64,000 bases of DNA from Lactiplantibacillus brownii (GCF_031085375.1 NZ_JAVCWF010000001.1:2852001-2916000); one strand, 5' to 3'; numbered from the stretch's first letter, positions 15,053 through 24,447 are shown. A program made the numbers and translations. The notes: generated by a model not told the origin, from the letters alone.

Positions 15053-15094
15053 ATCATAACGAGAATTTGTTGATAAGAACTTGACCGCCGTCAA
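15053..15094 (-). promoter_or_regulatory. Fnr/Flp-box promoter of the second HMA gene
   Basis: TTGA-N6-TCAA at 15081-15094 and TATGAT at 15053-15058 on the minus strand, again 32 bp centre to centre. It lies in the divergent interval with the Flp gene. Confidence 0.75.
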
Positions 15095-15270
15095 GAAATA
15101 AAATCTTTTTTCGTTATATGATGATTGTGTTCTAAAAAGGCATTTACTGACCGCTTAATTTAGGGAAACGTAAATCAAGTCCATGCAAACTACTATATTA
15201 GTGAGCATTTAAACCCAACTCGCCAAAAATTCTGATATAGTTATGATGAAATATAAGGGAGGTTATCGCC

Positions 15271-15945
15271 ATGGCAGCACAAGCAACTCATGAGTGTGTT
15301 CAATTAGTACCTATTTTTCAAGAACTCGCGGCAGATCAACTCGATACGATCGAATCCATCGTGCAGCATCATCATTATCAACCCGGAGAAACGTTGTTTA
15401 ACGCCGATGATCCGTTAGACACGCTAATGATCATCTCCGGTGGTCAAGCAAAGGTCTATCAACTTGCAGCAAATGGTCGGGAGCAATTATTATATTTATT
15501 ACAAACTGGGGATATTGACGGCGAAGCGGCATTATTTGAAACGAAGCATCGGACGTCTTACGGGGAAGCTTTGGTGCCAACGGATGTTTGTAGCATTCGA
15601 CGCGAGGACTTCCAAAAATTAATGCAAAAATATCCAAGTATCAGTATCAACGTCTTGAATGTGTTCGGTAAACGGTTAACGCAACTGGAACGGCAGACAA
15701 CCAGTACGGCGACCGAATCGGTGGAAGCCCGTTTAGCCAATTATTTGACCGAAACAGCCGCATCGTTAAACGAACCTGCTTTCAAATTACCTTTGAAGAA
15801 AAAAGACCTCGCAACCTTTTTAGGCACGACGCCAGAAACGATTAGTCGAAAGTTGACCCGTTTCGAGCAGGCCGGTCTGATCACGCAAAAGCCAGGCAAG
15901 ATCATTCAGATCAATGACGCGGATCAATTATTATTAGTGGAATAA
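15271..15945 (+). CDS. Crp/Fnr-family regulator (Flp-type)
   Basis: A 224-residue regulator. Residues about 15-125 form a cyclic-nucleotide-binding-like beta barrel (QPGETLFNADDPLDTLMIISGG, then GDIDGEAALF). A dimer helix follows, then the winged HTH (KKKDLATFLGTTPETISRKLTRFEQAGLI, about 175-203) whose recognition helix carries the E-x-x-S-R of Fnr-type proteins that read TTGA...TCAA. Like lactobacillus Flp it lacks the N-terminal four-Cys cluster of E. coli FNR; only two Cys are seen (C9 and one near 112), which could form a redox disulfide. The matching boxes near it are strong evidence for target choice. RBS GGGAGG. Confidence 0.85.
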   Translation: MAAQATHECVQLVPIFQELAADQLDTIESIVQHHHYQPGETLFNADDPLDTLMIISGGQAKVYQLAANGREQLLYLLQTGDIDGEAALFETKHRTSYGEALVPTDVCSIRREDFQKLMQKYPSISINVLNVFGKRLTQLERQTTSTATESVEARLANYLTETAASLNEPAFKLPLKKKDLATFLGTTPETISRKLTRFEQAGLITQKPGKIIQINDADQLLLVE

Positions 15946-15953
15946 ATTTATGT

Positions 15954-15977
15954 TGGTCGGGGAAAACTCGGCCTTTT
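15954..15977 (+). terminator. Terminator of the Flp gene
   Basis: GGTCG / CGGCC stem followed by seven T. Confidence 0.7.
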
Positions 15978-16047
15978 TTTGCGCTCTCATTTTTAATCTA
16001 CGGTATAATTAAAGCTGTATTAGAAAATTAATCGAGGAGTGGATTTA

Positions 16048-17964
16048 ATGGCAACAATCAGTCAAGCAGCAGTTAAACAAGATCTCTATGACGCCGTCAA
16101 CGGTGACTGGCTCAAGACCGCCGAAATTCCCGACGATCATGCTTCAACCGGTGGCTTCATGGACCTCGTTGATGCGATTGAAAAAACGTTAATGCACGAT
16201 TTTGATGCCATGGCTGCGGGTGAAACGGCACCAAATGACCCACAGTTAGCCGAATTCATTAAATTTTATCAATTAACCAAAGATTTCAAACAGCGGAACG
16301 CTGCGGGGGCTAACCCAATCTTGCCGTGTTTGAAACAGATCGATAGTCTCAGCGACTTCGCAGACCTCCAGCAACGGATGCCCGATTGGCTCTACGATGG
16401 CTTACCACTACCATTTAGTTTGGACGTCGATGCCGATATGAAAAATACCAAGGTCAACGCCCTCTTTGCACAGGCACCGAATACGATTTTGCCTGACAAG
16501 ACTTACTATGATGACGGTAATGAGTCCGGCCCTAAATTATTAGCTGTTTACGGTCAAATGATGACGCAATTGCTTCAATTAACCGGTTATAAAGAAGTCG
16601 AAGCCCAACAAATCGTGGCTGACACGCTGAAATTTGACCGGCTGATCGTCCCATGGGTCAAGAGTGCCGAAGAAGCCGCCGATTATAGTAAAATGTATAA
16701 TCCACGGGCATTCAAAGACTTCGCCAATGACAGCAAGTACCTCGATTTAGCTGCCATTACGTACTCTGTGATCAATGGCAACCCAGAAACGGTTATTTTG
16801 CCAGAACCCGCATTCTTTGATCATTTCAACGAAGTCGTTAATCCCGAAAACTTTGAGATGATGAAAAACTGGATGAAGGCCAAACTCGTTCAACGGTTGA
16901 GTGGTTATTTGAGTGATGAGATGCGGACGCTGGGAACCACTTATTCGCGGACGTTATCTGGTCAAAAACAACCTCGAAATCAAGCTAAGAGCGCGTACTA
17001 CCTCGCAGCTGGGGCTTTTGATCAAGTCGTGGGCTTATATTATGGTCATACCTATTTCGGTGAAGCAGCTAAAGCCGATGTTCATCAAATGGTCGAAAAA
17101 ATGATTGGTGTTTATAAACGGCGCTTGGAAGCAAATACTTGGTTGAGTGCGGATACGCGTGCGAAAGCCGTCACTAAACTGAACAATTTAGGCATCCAGG
17201 TCGGTTATCCTGACAAATTGGAAGCCGTTTATACGAAATTCCATACCCTGTCCGCTGCGGATGGTGGGAGTGTCTTGAGTAACGTGCTGGCCTTTGGTCG
17301 CATTGCGCGCAAAGATATGTTCGCTAAATGGGGCCAGCCAACTGACCGGACCCGTTGGGAAATGAGCGCTGACACGGTCAATGCTTACTACCATCCCTTT
17401 ATGAACATCATCGTGTTCCCAGCGGCCATCTTGCAAGCACCATTCTACAGTTTGGCACAATCCTCCAGCGCAAACTATGGTGGGATTGGGGCCGTGATTG
17501 CCCACGAAATCTCACATGCGTTTGATAACAACGGGGCCTTGTTTGATGAGTTTGGGAACCTGCATAATTGGTGGACTGAAGCAGATTCTGCCCACTTTAA
17601 GGAACTTGCTAAAGCGATGATCACCGAATTTGATGGTCTCGAATTCGCTGGCGCCAAGGTCAACGGGACCCTAACCGTTTCCGAAAACATCGCGGACGCT
17701 GGTGGGTTAAGTTGTGCCGAAGAAGCTGCTAAGAATGAAGCCGACGTTGATCTCAGCGCCTTCTTCACCAATTGGGCCATGGTCTGGCGGATGAAAGCCA
17801 CCAAACAATATATGCAATTATTGCTCTCAATTGACGTGCATGCTCCCGCAAAACTACGAGCTAACGTGCAACCTAAGAATTTAGATGATTTCTATACTAC
17901 TTTTGACATTACGCCGGAAGATCCAATGTACCTCGCTCCCGACCAACGGGTTAAAATCTGGTAA
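16048..17964 (+). CDS. pepO: M13-family endopeptidase PepO
   Basis: A 638-residue zinc metallopeptidase of the neprilysin family. The zinc-binding VIAHEISHAFDNNG motif (about residues 488-501) provides two His and the catalytic Glu; ENIADAGGL (about 550) provides the third ligand. No signal peptide, so cytoplasmic, as for lactic acid bacterial PepO, which cuts oligopeptides taken up by Opp. Length is normal. The ATG at 16048 has GAGGAG upstream; an in-frame GTG three codons earlier is unlikely. Monocistronic with its own terminator. Confidence 0.92.
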   Translation: MATISQAAVKQDLYDAVNGDWLKTAEIPDDHASTGGFMDLVDAIEKTLMHDFDAMAAGETAPNDPQLAEFIKFYQLTKDFKQRNAAGANPILPCLKQIDSLSDFADLQQRMPDWLYDGLPLPFSLDVDADMKNTKVNALFAQAPNTILPDKTYYDDGNESGPKLLAVYGQMMTQLLQLTGYKEVEAQQIVADTLKFDRLIVPWVKSAEEAADYSKMYNPRAFKDFANDSKYLDLAAITYSVINGNPETVILPEPAFFDHFNEVVNPENFEMMKNWMKAKLVQRLSGYLSDEMRTLGTTYSRTLSGQKQPRNQAKSAYYLAAGAFDQVVGLYYGHTYFGEAAKADVHQMVEKMIGVYKRRLEANTWLSADTRAKAVTKLNNLGIQVGYPDKLEAVYTKFHTLSAADGGSVLSNVLAFGRIARKDMFAKWGQPTDRTRWEMSADTVNAYYHPFMNIIVFPAAILQAPFYSLAQSSSANYGGIGAVIAHEISHAFDNNGALFDEFGNLHNWWTEADSAHFKELAKAMITEFDGLEFAGAKVNGTLTVSENIADAGGLSCAEEAAKNEADVDLSAFFTNWAMVWRMKATKQYMQLLLSIDVHAPAKLRANVQPKNLDDFYTTFDITPEDPMYLAPDQRVKIW

Positions 17965-18003
17965 TTTAACTTAATCCGGATAACCACTATTATCCGGTGA
18001 CCC

Positions 18004-18037
18004 AAAACGAGTCCGGGATTATCCGGGCTCGTTTCGT
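18004..18037 (+). terminator. Terminator of pepO
   Basis: AACGAGTCCGG / CCGGGCTCGTT stem followed by T-rich sequence. Confidence 0.75.
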
Positions 18038-18057
18038 TTTTAAAAGGAGTCCTATTG

Positions 18058-18543
18058 ATGCCTAAGCTAGAAAAGTACCATCCGATTTTAACGCCCCATT
18101 ATACATTTGATTGGCTGACCAAAGCCCGCGTCAAAGACGTTTTGACGTTAATTCAGGAAACTGACGCTAGGCAGCAGCCAACCATTCTCAGTGTCGCAGA
18201 CCGCATCAATCAAACGATGCGTGAGATCTTTCATGATCAAAAACTTGTATGGGGGATTACGCAACGTACAACCGATCAACTGATTGGGATCGCCGGCTTC
18301 ACGCCGTTGGATTTAACCGCTAACACTGCGACGCTGACCGTCACGGTGTTGCCAGCACAACAACAACCTGCCGTTTTAGCTGAAATCTATACACGTCTAA
18401 CAGCGTTCGCCACACATGAACTCGGACTAACACAATTAAGCGTGCACTTGTCACAACCAGATCAATCACTGACAAAGATCTTCACTGAATTAGGCTTCTC
18501 AGTCATGACCACCGACCCGTTAGATTTTAAATTAACCCGCTAA
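18058..18543 (+). CDS. GNAT-family N-acetyltransferase
   Basis: A 161-residue protein with the GNAT layout of the RimJ/RimL type: N-terminal helix-rich part, QLIGIAGFTPLDLTANTATLTVTVLP (strand 4 region, about 75-100), and HELGLTQLSVHL with FTELGFSVM near the end. The pyrophosphate loop is not canonical. Substrate unknown. ATG 18058 with AAAGGAG; the TTG one codon earlier is not needed. It starts 20 bases after the pepO terminator and has its own terminator. Confidence 0.72.
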   Translation: MPKLEKYHPILTPHYTFDWLTKARVKDVLTLIQETDARQQPTILSVADRINQTMREIFHDQKLVWGITQRTTDQLIGIAGFTPLDLTANTATLTVTVLPAQQQPAVLAEIYTRLTAFATHELGLTQLSVHLSQPDQSLTKIFTELGFSVMTTDPLDFKLTR

Positions 18544-18555
18544 GCTCACGCTCGC

Positions 18556-18590
18556 AAAAGACTCACTTTCACAAGCTTGTGAGTCTTTTT
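18556..18590 (+). terminator. Terminator
   Basis: AAAAGACTCAC / GTGAGTCTTTT stem with T run. Confidence 0.85.
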
Positions 18591-18860
18591 TGTTTATGAT
18601 TGCGTTTTCATCAATTGACCTTTATAATGATTTTATGACATGTGGTTAACTATTTTTATAAAGAAATATCAAAATCATCAACTTTGGTTATCAGCGGTAT
18701 ATCAGCATTTGATTATCAGTCGATTAATGAGTGCTGTTAACTTTTAACCGCTTTACGGTTGTGTTTTGCTTTTAATCAAGTACAATAAAATTGTTAGCAA
18801 ATACATGTTGTACAATTTCAATTGTGAATTGACACACATTAACTAAGGAGTGTTTTAAAT
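18591..18860 (+). promoter_or_regulatory. AT-rich leader of nox with promoter candidate
   Basis: No gene is seen here. TTGTGT (18759-18764), 16 bp, TACAAT (18781-18786) is the best promoter. Near the start codon lies CAATTGTGAATTG, a short inverted repeat that resembles half of a Rex site but does not complete one. Confidence 0.4.
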
Positions 18861-20213
18861 ATGAAAGTTATCGTTATTGGTTGTACCCACGCCGGCACCG
18901 CTGCGGTTAATCAGATTTTGGCTTCAAACCCTGAAACAGACGTCACGATTTACGAAAAAAATGACAACGTCTCATTCCTTTCTTGTGGCATTGCGCTTTA
19001 TCTAGGCGGTCAAGTCGCCGACCCTCAAGGGCTTTTCTATTCTAGTCCAGAAAAATTAGCTGAACTTGGGGCAACTGTCCACATGCAACATGATGTGACA
19101 GCCGTTGACACCGACCAACACACGGTAACCGTTACCGACTTAGTTAATGGTGAAGAAAAAACGGATCACTATGACAAGCTAATTATGACAACCGGTTCTT
19201 GGCCAGTTATCCCACCAATCGATGGCATCGACAACCCAAATGTCTACCTTTGCAAAAACTGGGGCCATGCACAAAAGCTCTGGACGGATGCCAAGGAAGC
19301 CAAACGCGTGATCGTCATCGGCGGTGGTTATATTGGGACTGAATTAGTCGAAGCCTATCAACGTCAAGGTAAAGAAGTGACCTTGATCGATGGCTTACCA
19401 CGGATTTTAAATAAATATTTAGATCAAGAATACACCGACCGAATCGAAAAAGATTTCGTCGACCACGGCATTGAAATGGCCCTTGGTCAGATGGTCAAAG
19501 GGTTCAGTGGCGATGGCGATGAAGTCACCGTTACGACCGATAAAGGCAGTTATACCGCTGACATGGCTATCTTGTGCGTTGGGTTCCGGCCAAACACCGC
19601 CTTACTCAAAGGTAAAGTGGACATGAACGCCAACGGTTCAATCAAAACGAATGATTATATGCAAACTTCTGACCCTGACATTTATGGGGCCGGTGACTCA
19701 GTCGCAGTGCATTATAACCCAACCCATAAAGATGCTTATATTCCATTGGCAACGAATGCGGTGCGGCAAGGGACCTTAGTTGGGCTGAATATCTTCAAGC
19801 CAACTCGGAAATACATGGGAACCCAATCTACTTCTGGTTTGATGCTATTTGGTAAAACTATCGTTGCTTCTGGGATGACCTTGGAACATGCAAAAGCAGA
19901 AGGCATCCCTGCCGCTGCAGTGACAGTTGAAGATAACTACCGGCCAGAATTTATGCCGTCAACAACGCCAGTTTTGATGCAATTGGTTTACAATCCAGAA
20001 ACTCGCGTTATTTTAGGCGCACAATTCATGAGTGACTACGATGTTTCTCAATCAGCCAACACGATCTCAGTGCTGATTCAAAACAACAACACTATTGATG
20101 ACTTAGGCTTTGTGGACATGTTCTTCCAACCAACTTACGACCGGCCATTTAACTACTTGAACATTCTCGGCCAAGCCGCGATTGCCCAAGCCGCAAGTAA
20201 AGTAACTGAATAA
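18861..20213 (+). CDS. nox: NADH oxidase, H2O-forming type
   Basis: A 450-residue flavoprotein of the pyridine nucleotide-disulfide oxidoreductase family. FAD-binding start VIGCTHAGTAA (residues 4-14), the redox-active Cys in FLSCGIAL (C42), the NADH-binding VIGGGYIGTEL (about 152-162), DIYGAGDS for FAD (about 273-280), and the C-terminal dimer domain. A single active-site Cys plus this length fits Nox-2 enzymes that reduce O2 to water with NADH, or a closely related CoA-disulfide reductase. It removes oxygen and regenerates NAD+. Strong RBS (AAGGAG). Its place right before the csc operon matches L. plantarum. Confidence 0.9.
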   Translation: MKVIVIGCTHAGTAAVNQILASNPETDVTIYEKNDNVSFLSCGIALYLGGQVADPQGLFYSSPEKLAELGATVHMQHDVTAVDTDQHTVTVTDLVNGEEKTDHYDKLIMTTGSWPVIPPIDGIDNPNVYLCKNWGHAQKLWTDAKEAKRVIVIGGGYIGTELVEAYQRQGKEVTLIDGLPRILNKYLDQEYTDRIEKDFVDHGIEMALGQMVKGFSGDGDEVTVTTDKGSYTADMAILCVGFRPNTALLKGKVDMNANGSIKTNDYMQTSDPDIYGAGDSVAVHYNPTHKDAYIPLATNAVRQGTLVGLNIFKPTRKYMGTQSTSGLMLFGKTIVASGMTLEHAKAEGIPAAAVTVEDNYRPEFMPSTTPVLMQLVYNPETRVILGAQFMSDYDVSQSANTISVLIQNNNTIDDLGFVDMFFQPTYDRPFNYLNILGQAAIAQAASKVTE

Positions 20214-20240
20214 TTTATTCTGCTGACCTCCTATAAAACT

Positions 20241-20284
20241 AATCCCCGATGCTAACTGATACGAGCTAGCATCAGGGATTTTTG
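20241..20284 (+). terminator. Terminator of nox
   Basis: AATCCCCGATGCTA / TAGCATCAGGGATT stem, then T run. Confidence 0.85.
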
Positions 20285-20333
20285 TTGTGGCGGTCGATTA
20301 TCAGATATCATTAAAGAAAGCGAGGTGTTAGCC

Positions 20334-20648
20334 GTGAGTATCAATACGCATTCCCTGCAACAAGCCTATTTAGATTGGGTAACGCAAAAACAGGTATTCA
20401 AACCACAAGCAAACTTTACAACCATTCAAACCCCTTTCGTAGACATATATCACGATACCATTGAACTTTTCATTGAAAAACATGCTGGACATTATATTCT
20501 GAGCGATGATGGTTACACACTTGATGAACTGGATACGCTAGATTTACAATTAAGTCCCAAGCATGCATCAAAAAAACGACAAGCCCTTTTTGAACAAACC
20601 TGCTTAAACTTCGGTATTCAAATTAATCAACTAAAGGTTGAAAGTTAA
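20334..20648 (+). CDS. DUF1828-containing protein, probably C-terminally truncated
   Basis: A 104-residue protein. Residues about 25-65 (TTIQTPFVDIYHDTIELFI, then YILSDDGYTLDEL) match DUF1828, a domain found in mobile-element and defence-linked proteins. Such proteins usually continue with a DUF1829 part to roughly 250 residues; here the frame stops soon after, just where a large folded repeat begins. The GTG start at 20334 has GCGAGG 8 bases upstream; the earlier GTG at 20325 overlaps that site. Likely a remnant, or a short stand-alone form. Confidence 0.6.
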   Translation: MSINTHSLQQAYLDWVTQKQVFKPQANFTTIQTPFVDIYHDTIELFIEKHAGHYILSDDGYTLDELDTLDLQLSPKHASKKRQALFEQTCLNFGIQINQLKVES

Positions 20649-20704
20649 AAATTGCCGGTCTGCACCACTACGTCAACAATCCGGTAATGAAAACTAGTCG
20701 ACTA

Positions 20705-21069
20705 CTGCCGCTTCCGGTTGTTGCCGATAACATGCGGTCGAGGGACCGGTTCAAGCCATAGAAACGTCTTGAACCTCGCCCGGAAACTTTGCCAAAGCCT
20801 CAAATCTCCCGGACGTGCAGGTGGTGTAAGGCCGGCAAAAGAACGCCGGTCAAACACCACCTGCACGTCCGATGCTATCAGCAACAACCTCCAGCTAAGT
20901 CAGTCAAAATCGGTGTGCAGTGTCGGCGAGATTAATCGGCGTTCTTGGCTGACTAATCTCGCGGGGCAATTCAAAGACGGGTTTTGTCGGCTTGGAATTG
21001 AGGCGTCAGACCGTACCTTGGCTGGCGACGTCCCCCACAGCACACCGATTTTGACTGACGGAGCGCTAA
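20705..21069. repeat. Large multi-hairpin palindromic element (A)
   Basis: About 365 bases of intergenic DNA with two strong compound folds. The first: an outer stem (GGTTGTTGC...GCAACAACC), an inner GGTTCAAG/CTTGAACC hairpin and an 18 bp perfect stem (20810-20827 with 20854-20871) that holds a further GCCGG/CCGGC hairpin. The second: a 20 bp perfect stem (about 20898-20917 with 21039-21058) enclosing GCGAGATTA/TAATCTCGC and CAATTC/GAATTG hairpins. It begins GCCGCTTCCGGTTG and ends GCGCTAA, like element B at 48059-48212. A short reading frame across it is not a gene. Confidence 0.65.
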
Positions 21070-21165
21070 ATTTAGGTGAGTCTACTTTAGGCTTATGGGT
21101 TACCGATACGACAACATTTGTGATACTTTTGAGTCTTTCAACCTTTAGTTATATTAGCCACAATT

Positions 21166-21206
21166 CAAAAAGCTACCACCAACACAAAGTCGGTGATAGC
21201 TTTTTA
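21166..21206 (-). terminator. Terminator of the csc operon
   Basis: On the minus strand AAAGCTATCACCGAC / GTTGGTGGTAGCTTT is followed by T, just past the cscC stop. Confidence 0.8.
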
Positions 21207-21211
21207 AAACG

Positions 21212-23359
21212 TTAACTTGGCGCATTTGAAAGCGTCCACGTTATTTTTCCAGAATATGCCCCAGGTGTTGCTGCCGCATTAGTTTCAAACAATAACCCAG
21301 TATCTTTGGTCCAATTTTTTGTCACATCGTATTCATCCGCATCACTGGTACTTTCGTGACTGTCAATCACGGTACCAGACCCATTAATGACGGTTGATTG
21401 GTCACCATTTTTATAGACGACCTGACCAGGTAACTTGCGACCAGCTTCAGTCGTAAAGTCACCGGCACTTGCTTGCAATTGCCAGCTAGATCCCTTGCCA
21501 CGATCATCAGCGACAACTAATTCCCAGTCATCTTCTCGCTGCGAGGTTTGGGCCTTACCGTCTAACGTAATAGCTGAAAACTTGCTGGCACTGGCAACGG
21601 TCTTGAAGCCGAGCGAACCACTGGTCACATGAATTTTAATATGAACCGTATCTGACGTATTTTCGTCATCATCCATCACATACACATCTAAGGTATTATC
21701 ACCAACATGCAGCTGATTTGACTTCAAGGCTATTCTCAATACCCCAGATTCATCATCATCACTTAGCCTAAAAGGATCTAAATCCGTGCCGTTTAATTCG
21801 GAATAAACCGTAATCCAACTGTTGGTCAGCTGTTCTGAGTCTTCGGCTAACACTAGGCCAGAAATCTTTAAATCACTACCGTTATCAATCGTATAATCCT
21901 GAGTTGGAATGTAGAGTGTCAATGGCTGCGCAACTGTAATCAGGTAATCCGGTGCGGTAGTTTTAGCTTCATATTTTTCATTCGCGAAAACGGCATCCGT
22001 TGCCGTTGTTTGCGTGTTAACTTTGACACTATCGGCTTTACCGGTCAACGTAATCGTCGCCTTGGCATTGCCAGCATGCAGATTCTTCCCAATGTCATAC
22101 GTCACACTCTCGGCGCCAGCTTCAGGCGCTTTTAAGAACTGAGTCGCGCCATCCGCGTATTTAATCGTTGCCTCGCTAAAGGTCACCGCTTTTGGCAGAT
22201 CGATGTTTGCCGTAATCCGCTCCCAATCGATTTGCCCGTCTTTATAATTAAGATTGTAGGTATATTCCAACTCATCATTGGCTTTTACCTTACTACCAGT
22301 GGTCACTTCGCGATTCTTCGTCTTATCAAAGACCTTCATATCCGCATCCACATCAATATTTAAATGCGTGATGGATTCGAAGACGACCAAACTATTCCCA
22401 GCATTACTCCCGTTGGTACCGACAAAACCCCAGTGAACCAAGCCATTAGTACTATGGAACTGACTTGTATCGATCACTTCCGAACGTGTGATTGGGTTAG
22501 CATTGGTCGACCCATCAGGATTAACATCATTCAAGGTATAAGTCATCGTTTTAGTGCTAGCATCCCACTTTAAAACCAAGTGATGCCAAGCCGCATCCGT
22601 CAAGCTCAAGCTCGGAACTGGATTGGTATGTGCTTGGGTAAAGAGATAGCGATCTGCCCATAAAAGTTGCGTGACTTTTTTATTAATATACGTGTCCGCT
22701 AAACCCGGATAACCGGTTGCCATGTGCTGACCTTTAATGCCGACATCAAAGGCACTACCACTCCCGGCATCACTATAGGAACTCGACGTGTTGGAATACG
22801 TATCAAATTCAAGCGCCCAACTATTCTGAATCGCGGTTGCCGCAATTTCCGCCGAATCCGTTCGACTTTTATCGTCATCAACGCCCCAAACCCCCATCGT
22901 TTCACCGATGATGTTTTGCTTGGTGTAACTGGAAGCGGCAGTGGTGCCATTAGGATCATTTTGCAGGACAAACGCCAGCCCGTCACCGGCTTTGCTTTTA
23001 GAAGCCCCAAAGTAGAGCCACATGGATAAAGTCGTATCTTGGTTTAAGTCAAACTGATTGGTATCACTTGACCAAACCCCACCTAATTGGCGTTTAGAAT
23101 TATTAATCTGAACTGCTTGCGTATTAGGTGAAGCTGAATTGGTCACATTTTGAATGCTCGCAGCATTTGACACGCCATCTGAAAAGACGGCCGGAACCGT
23201 AAATAATTTGTCTAACTGATCTAACCCACTCGGTGCCGTATCTAATGGTGACGCCGCAGTCGGATCAGTGTCCGCAGCTTGCGACCGCATGGCGGTGAAG
23301 CCTAAGCCCACCATCACCATTAATCCGGCTAATAATCCTATTGTTAGTCGCTTGCGCAT
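21212..23359 (-). CDS. cscC: WxL-domain surface protein with L-type lectin domain (CscC)
   Basis: A 715-residue secreted protein. Signal peptide 1-28 (ending SQAA). Residues about 45-330 resemble a legume/L-type lectin beta-sandwich (GGVWSSDTNQFDL, GDGLAFVLQND, WALEFDTYSN, HHLVLKWD), which binds carbohydrate. A beta-rich middle with repeat-like modules follows, then the C-terminal WxL domain with DWELVV near 605 and TWTLSNAPS at the very end. WxL domains attach non-covalently to peptidoglycan. Last gene of the csc operon, 19 bases after cscA, with GAGGAG. Likely the adhesin or glycan-binding part of the cell surface complex. Confidence 0.85.
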   Translation of the reverse strand: MRKRLTIGLLAGLMVMVGLGFTAMRSQAADTDPTAASPLDTAPSGLDQLDKLFTVPAVFSDGVSNAASIQNVTNSASPNTQAVQINNSKRQLGGVWSSDTNQFDLNQDTTLSMWLYFGASKSKAGDGLAFVLQNDPNGTTAASSYTKQNIIGETMGVWGVDDDKSRTDSAEIAATAIQNSWALEFDTYSNTSSSYSDAGSGSAFDVGIKGQHMATGYPGLADTYINKKVTQLLWADRYLFTQAHTNPVPSLSLTDAAWHHLVLKWDASTKTMTYTLNDVNPDGSTNANPITRSEVIDTSQFHSTNGLVHWGFVGTNGSNAGNSLVVFESITHLNIDVDADMKVFDKTKNREVTTGSKVKANDELEYTYNLNYKDGQIDWERITANIDLPKAVTFSEATIKYADGATQFLKAPEAGAESVTYDIGKNLHAGNAKATITLTGKADSVKVNTQTTATDAVFANEKYEAKTTAPDYLITVAQPLTLYIPTQDYTIDNGSDLKISGLVLAEDSEQLTNSWITVYSELNGTDLDPFRLSDDDESGVLRIALKSNQLHVGDNTLDVYVMDDDENTSDTVHIKIHVTSGSLGFKTVASASKFSAITLDGKAQTSQREDDWELVVADDRGKGSSWQLQASAGDFTTEAGRKLPGQVVYKNGDQSTVINGSGTVIDSHESTSDADEYDVTKNWTKDTGLLFETNAAATPGAYSGKITWTLSNAPS

Positions 23360-23378
23360 CGCAATCCGCTCCTCTCAA

Positions 23379-24401
23379 TTATTGTTTTTCATCATGCCGA
23401 CGGTTCTTGAGTAACAACCAAATGACTAAGCCGAGTAAGGCCACAATCACTACGCCGAAGCCAACGAACCACCAGAAGTAATTAGTCTGTTTCTCTTGGC
23501 CGACCGCCGTCTTATTCAATTCCTTAGCTTTTTGTTCACTAATGGTGAAGTTGCGCGTGAAGGCCCACTTATAGTTGCCTTTTTCCGCGGTCGCCGTTAA
23601 ATGTAACGTGTAGTTTCCCGCTTTAAGCGCCTTCGTCCCATCACCAATAGCAAAGTTGAAGTTACTATTTGGTGCCATGGCCAAATTTTCTTTGTCCGCA
23701 GTCACAACTTTTTTAGTACCGCCCGCGTTCGTCACGTAACTCTTGATCTTCAACCCATGCATGATCACAGGTTGATTATTTTGCAAATTAGCCGTGACAT
23801 AATTACGATAATTAACTTGTTTGGCTTTTACGCCCAATAGTTTCATTTTAGGTTTAGCGGTCACCTTAGCTTGTTCTTGTAATTGCAACCCGATGACATA
23901 AGCGTACTGGTTTTCAATCGTCATGCCACTAGACTTCTTCTTGCTAGCCGTTGTTTCTTGAACCACGTTGATACCGCCTAACGCGATGCCCTCAAACCCT
24001 TTTTTCGGTACCGTTAATTTGAACGTGACGGCTTTAGTCGACTTCGCCGGCACCGAAACCGTTTGTGATTTCGACAAGGCTGACTTGAGATCAAACTTTA
24101 GTGAGGCATCCGCCTTAGCTTTGCTTTGACTATAATCAATGACCCCATTATCATTGGTCGTCGCCCGATTTGGCGTGATCACATATTTATGCGCTTGAGA
24201 ATCACTATTCTTAATGCGAATCGTCAAATCCTGTTTCTGTCCAGGTGTGACTTTCAAATCAAAATAGGACACTTTTGAATTAAGTTGATTCTGGGGCAAG
24301 TCCGCCGAAACCGTGTAGTTCAAATTTTCGGCGTGTGCCACAGTCAACCCACCAAAAATCACTCCTATAATAACCGTTAAACTTAATAATAATTTTTTCA
24401 T
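23379..24401 (-). CDS. cscA: CscA: DUF916/DUF3324 surface protein with C-terminal anchor
   Basis: A 340-residue protein. Signal peptide 1-25 (ending AHA); an Ig-like DUF916 domain (about 26-145, NYTVSADLPQNQ onward); a DUF3324 domain (about 155-290); one transmembrane helix (about 308-330, FWWFVGFGVVIVALLGLVIWLLL) with basic tail. Such proteins hold WxL proteins and peptidoglycan together at the membrane. The start at 24401 is the ATG 8 bases after GGGG; the ATG two codons earlier abuts it. A long hairpin (24448-24554) separates it from the WxL gene upstream. Confidence 0.85.
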   Translation of the reverse strand: MKKLLLSLTVIIGVIFGGLTVAHAENLNYTVSADLPQNQLNSKVSYFDLKVTPGQKQDLTIRIKNSDSQAHKYVITPNRATTNDNGVIDYSQSKAKADASLKFDLKSALSKSQTVSVPAKSTKAVTFKLTVPKKGFEGIALGGINVVQETTASKKKSSGMTIENQYAYVIGLQLQEQAKVTAKPKMKLLGVKAKQVNYRNYVTANLQNNQPVIMHGLKIKSYVTNAGGTKKVVTADKENLAMAPNSNFNFAIGDGTKALKAGNYTLHLTATAEKGNYKWAFTRNFTISEQKAKELNKTAVGQEKQTNYFWWFVGFGVVIVALLGLVIWLLLKNRRHDEKQ

Positions 24402-24447
24402 CGTCATTACCCCTTCCTTTTTTCAATGGTAATTTTATGTAGCGCGC

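Noticed and set aside
18820..18850. Rex-like site before nox
   Set aside because: Only one half (TTGTGAA) is good; the second half does not match.
20718..21215. A 165-codon open frame across element A
   Set aside because: No ribosome site, Arg/Ser-rich low-grade composition, and it runs through perfect inverted repeats; it is a by-product of the palindromes.
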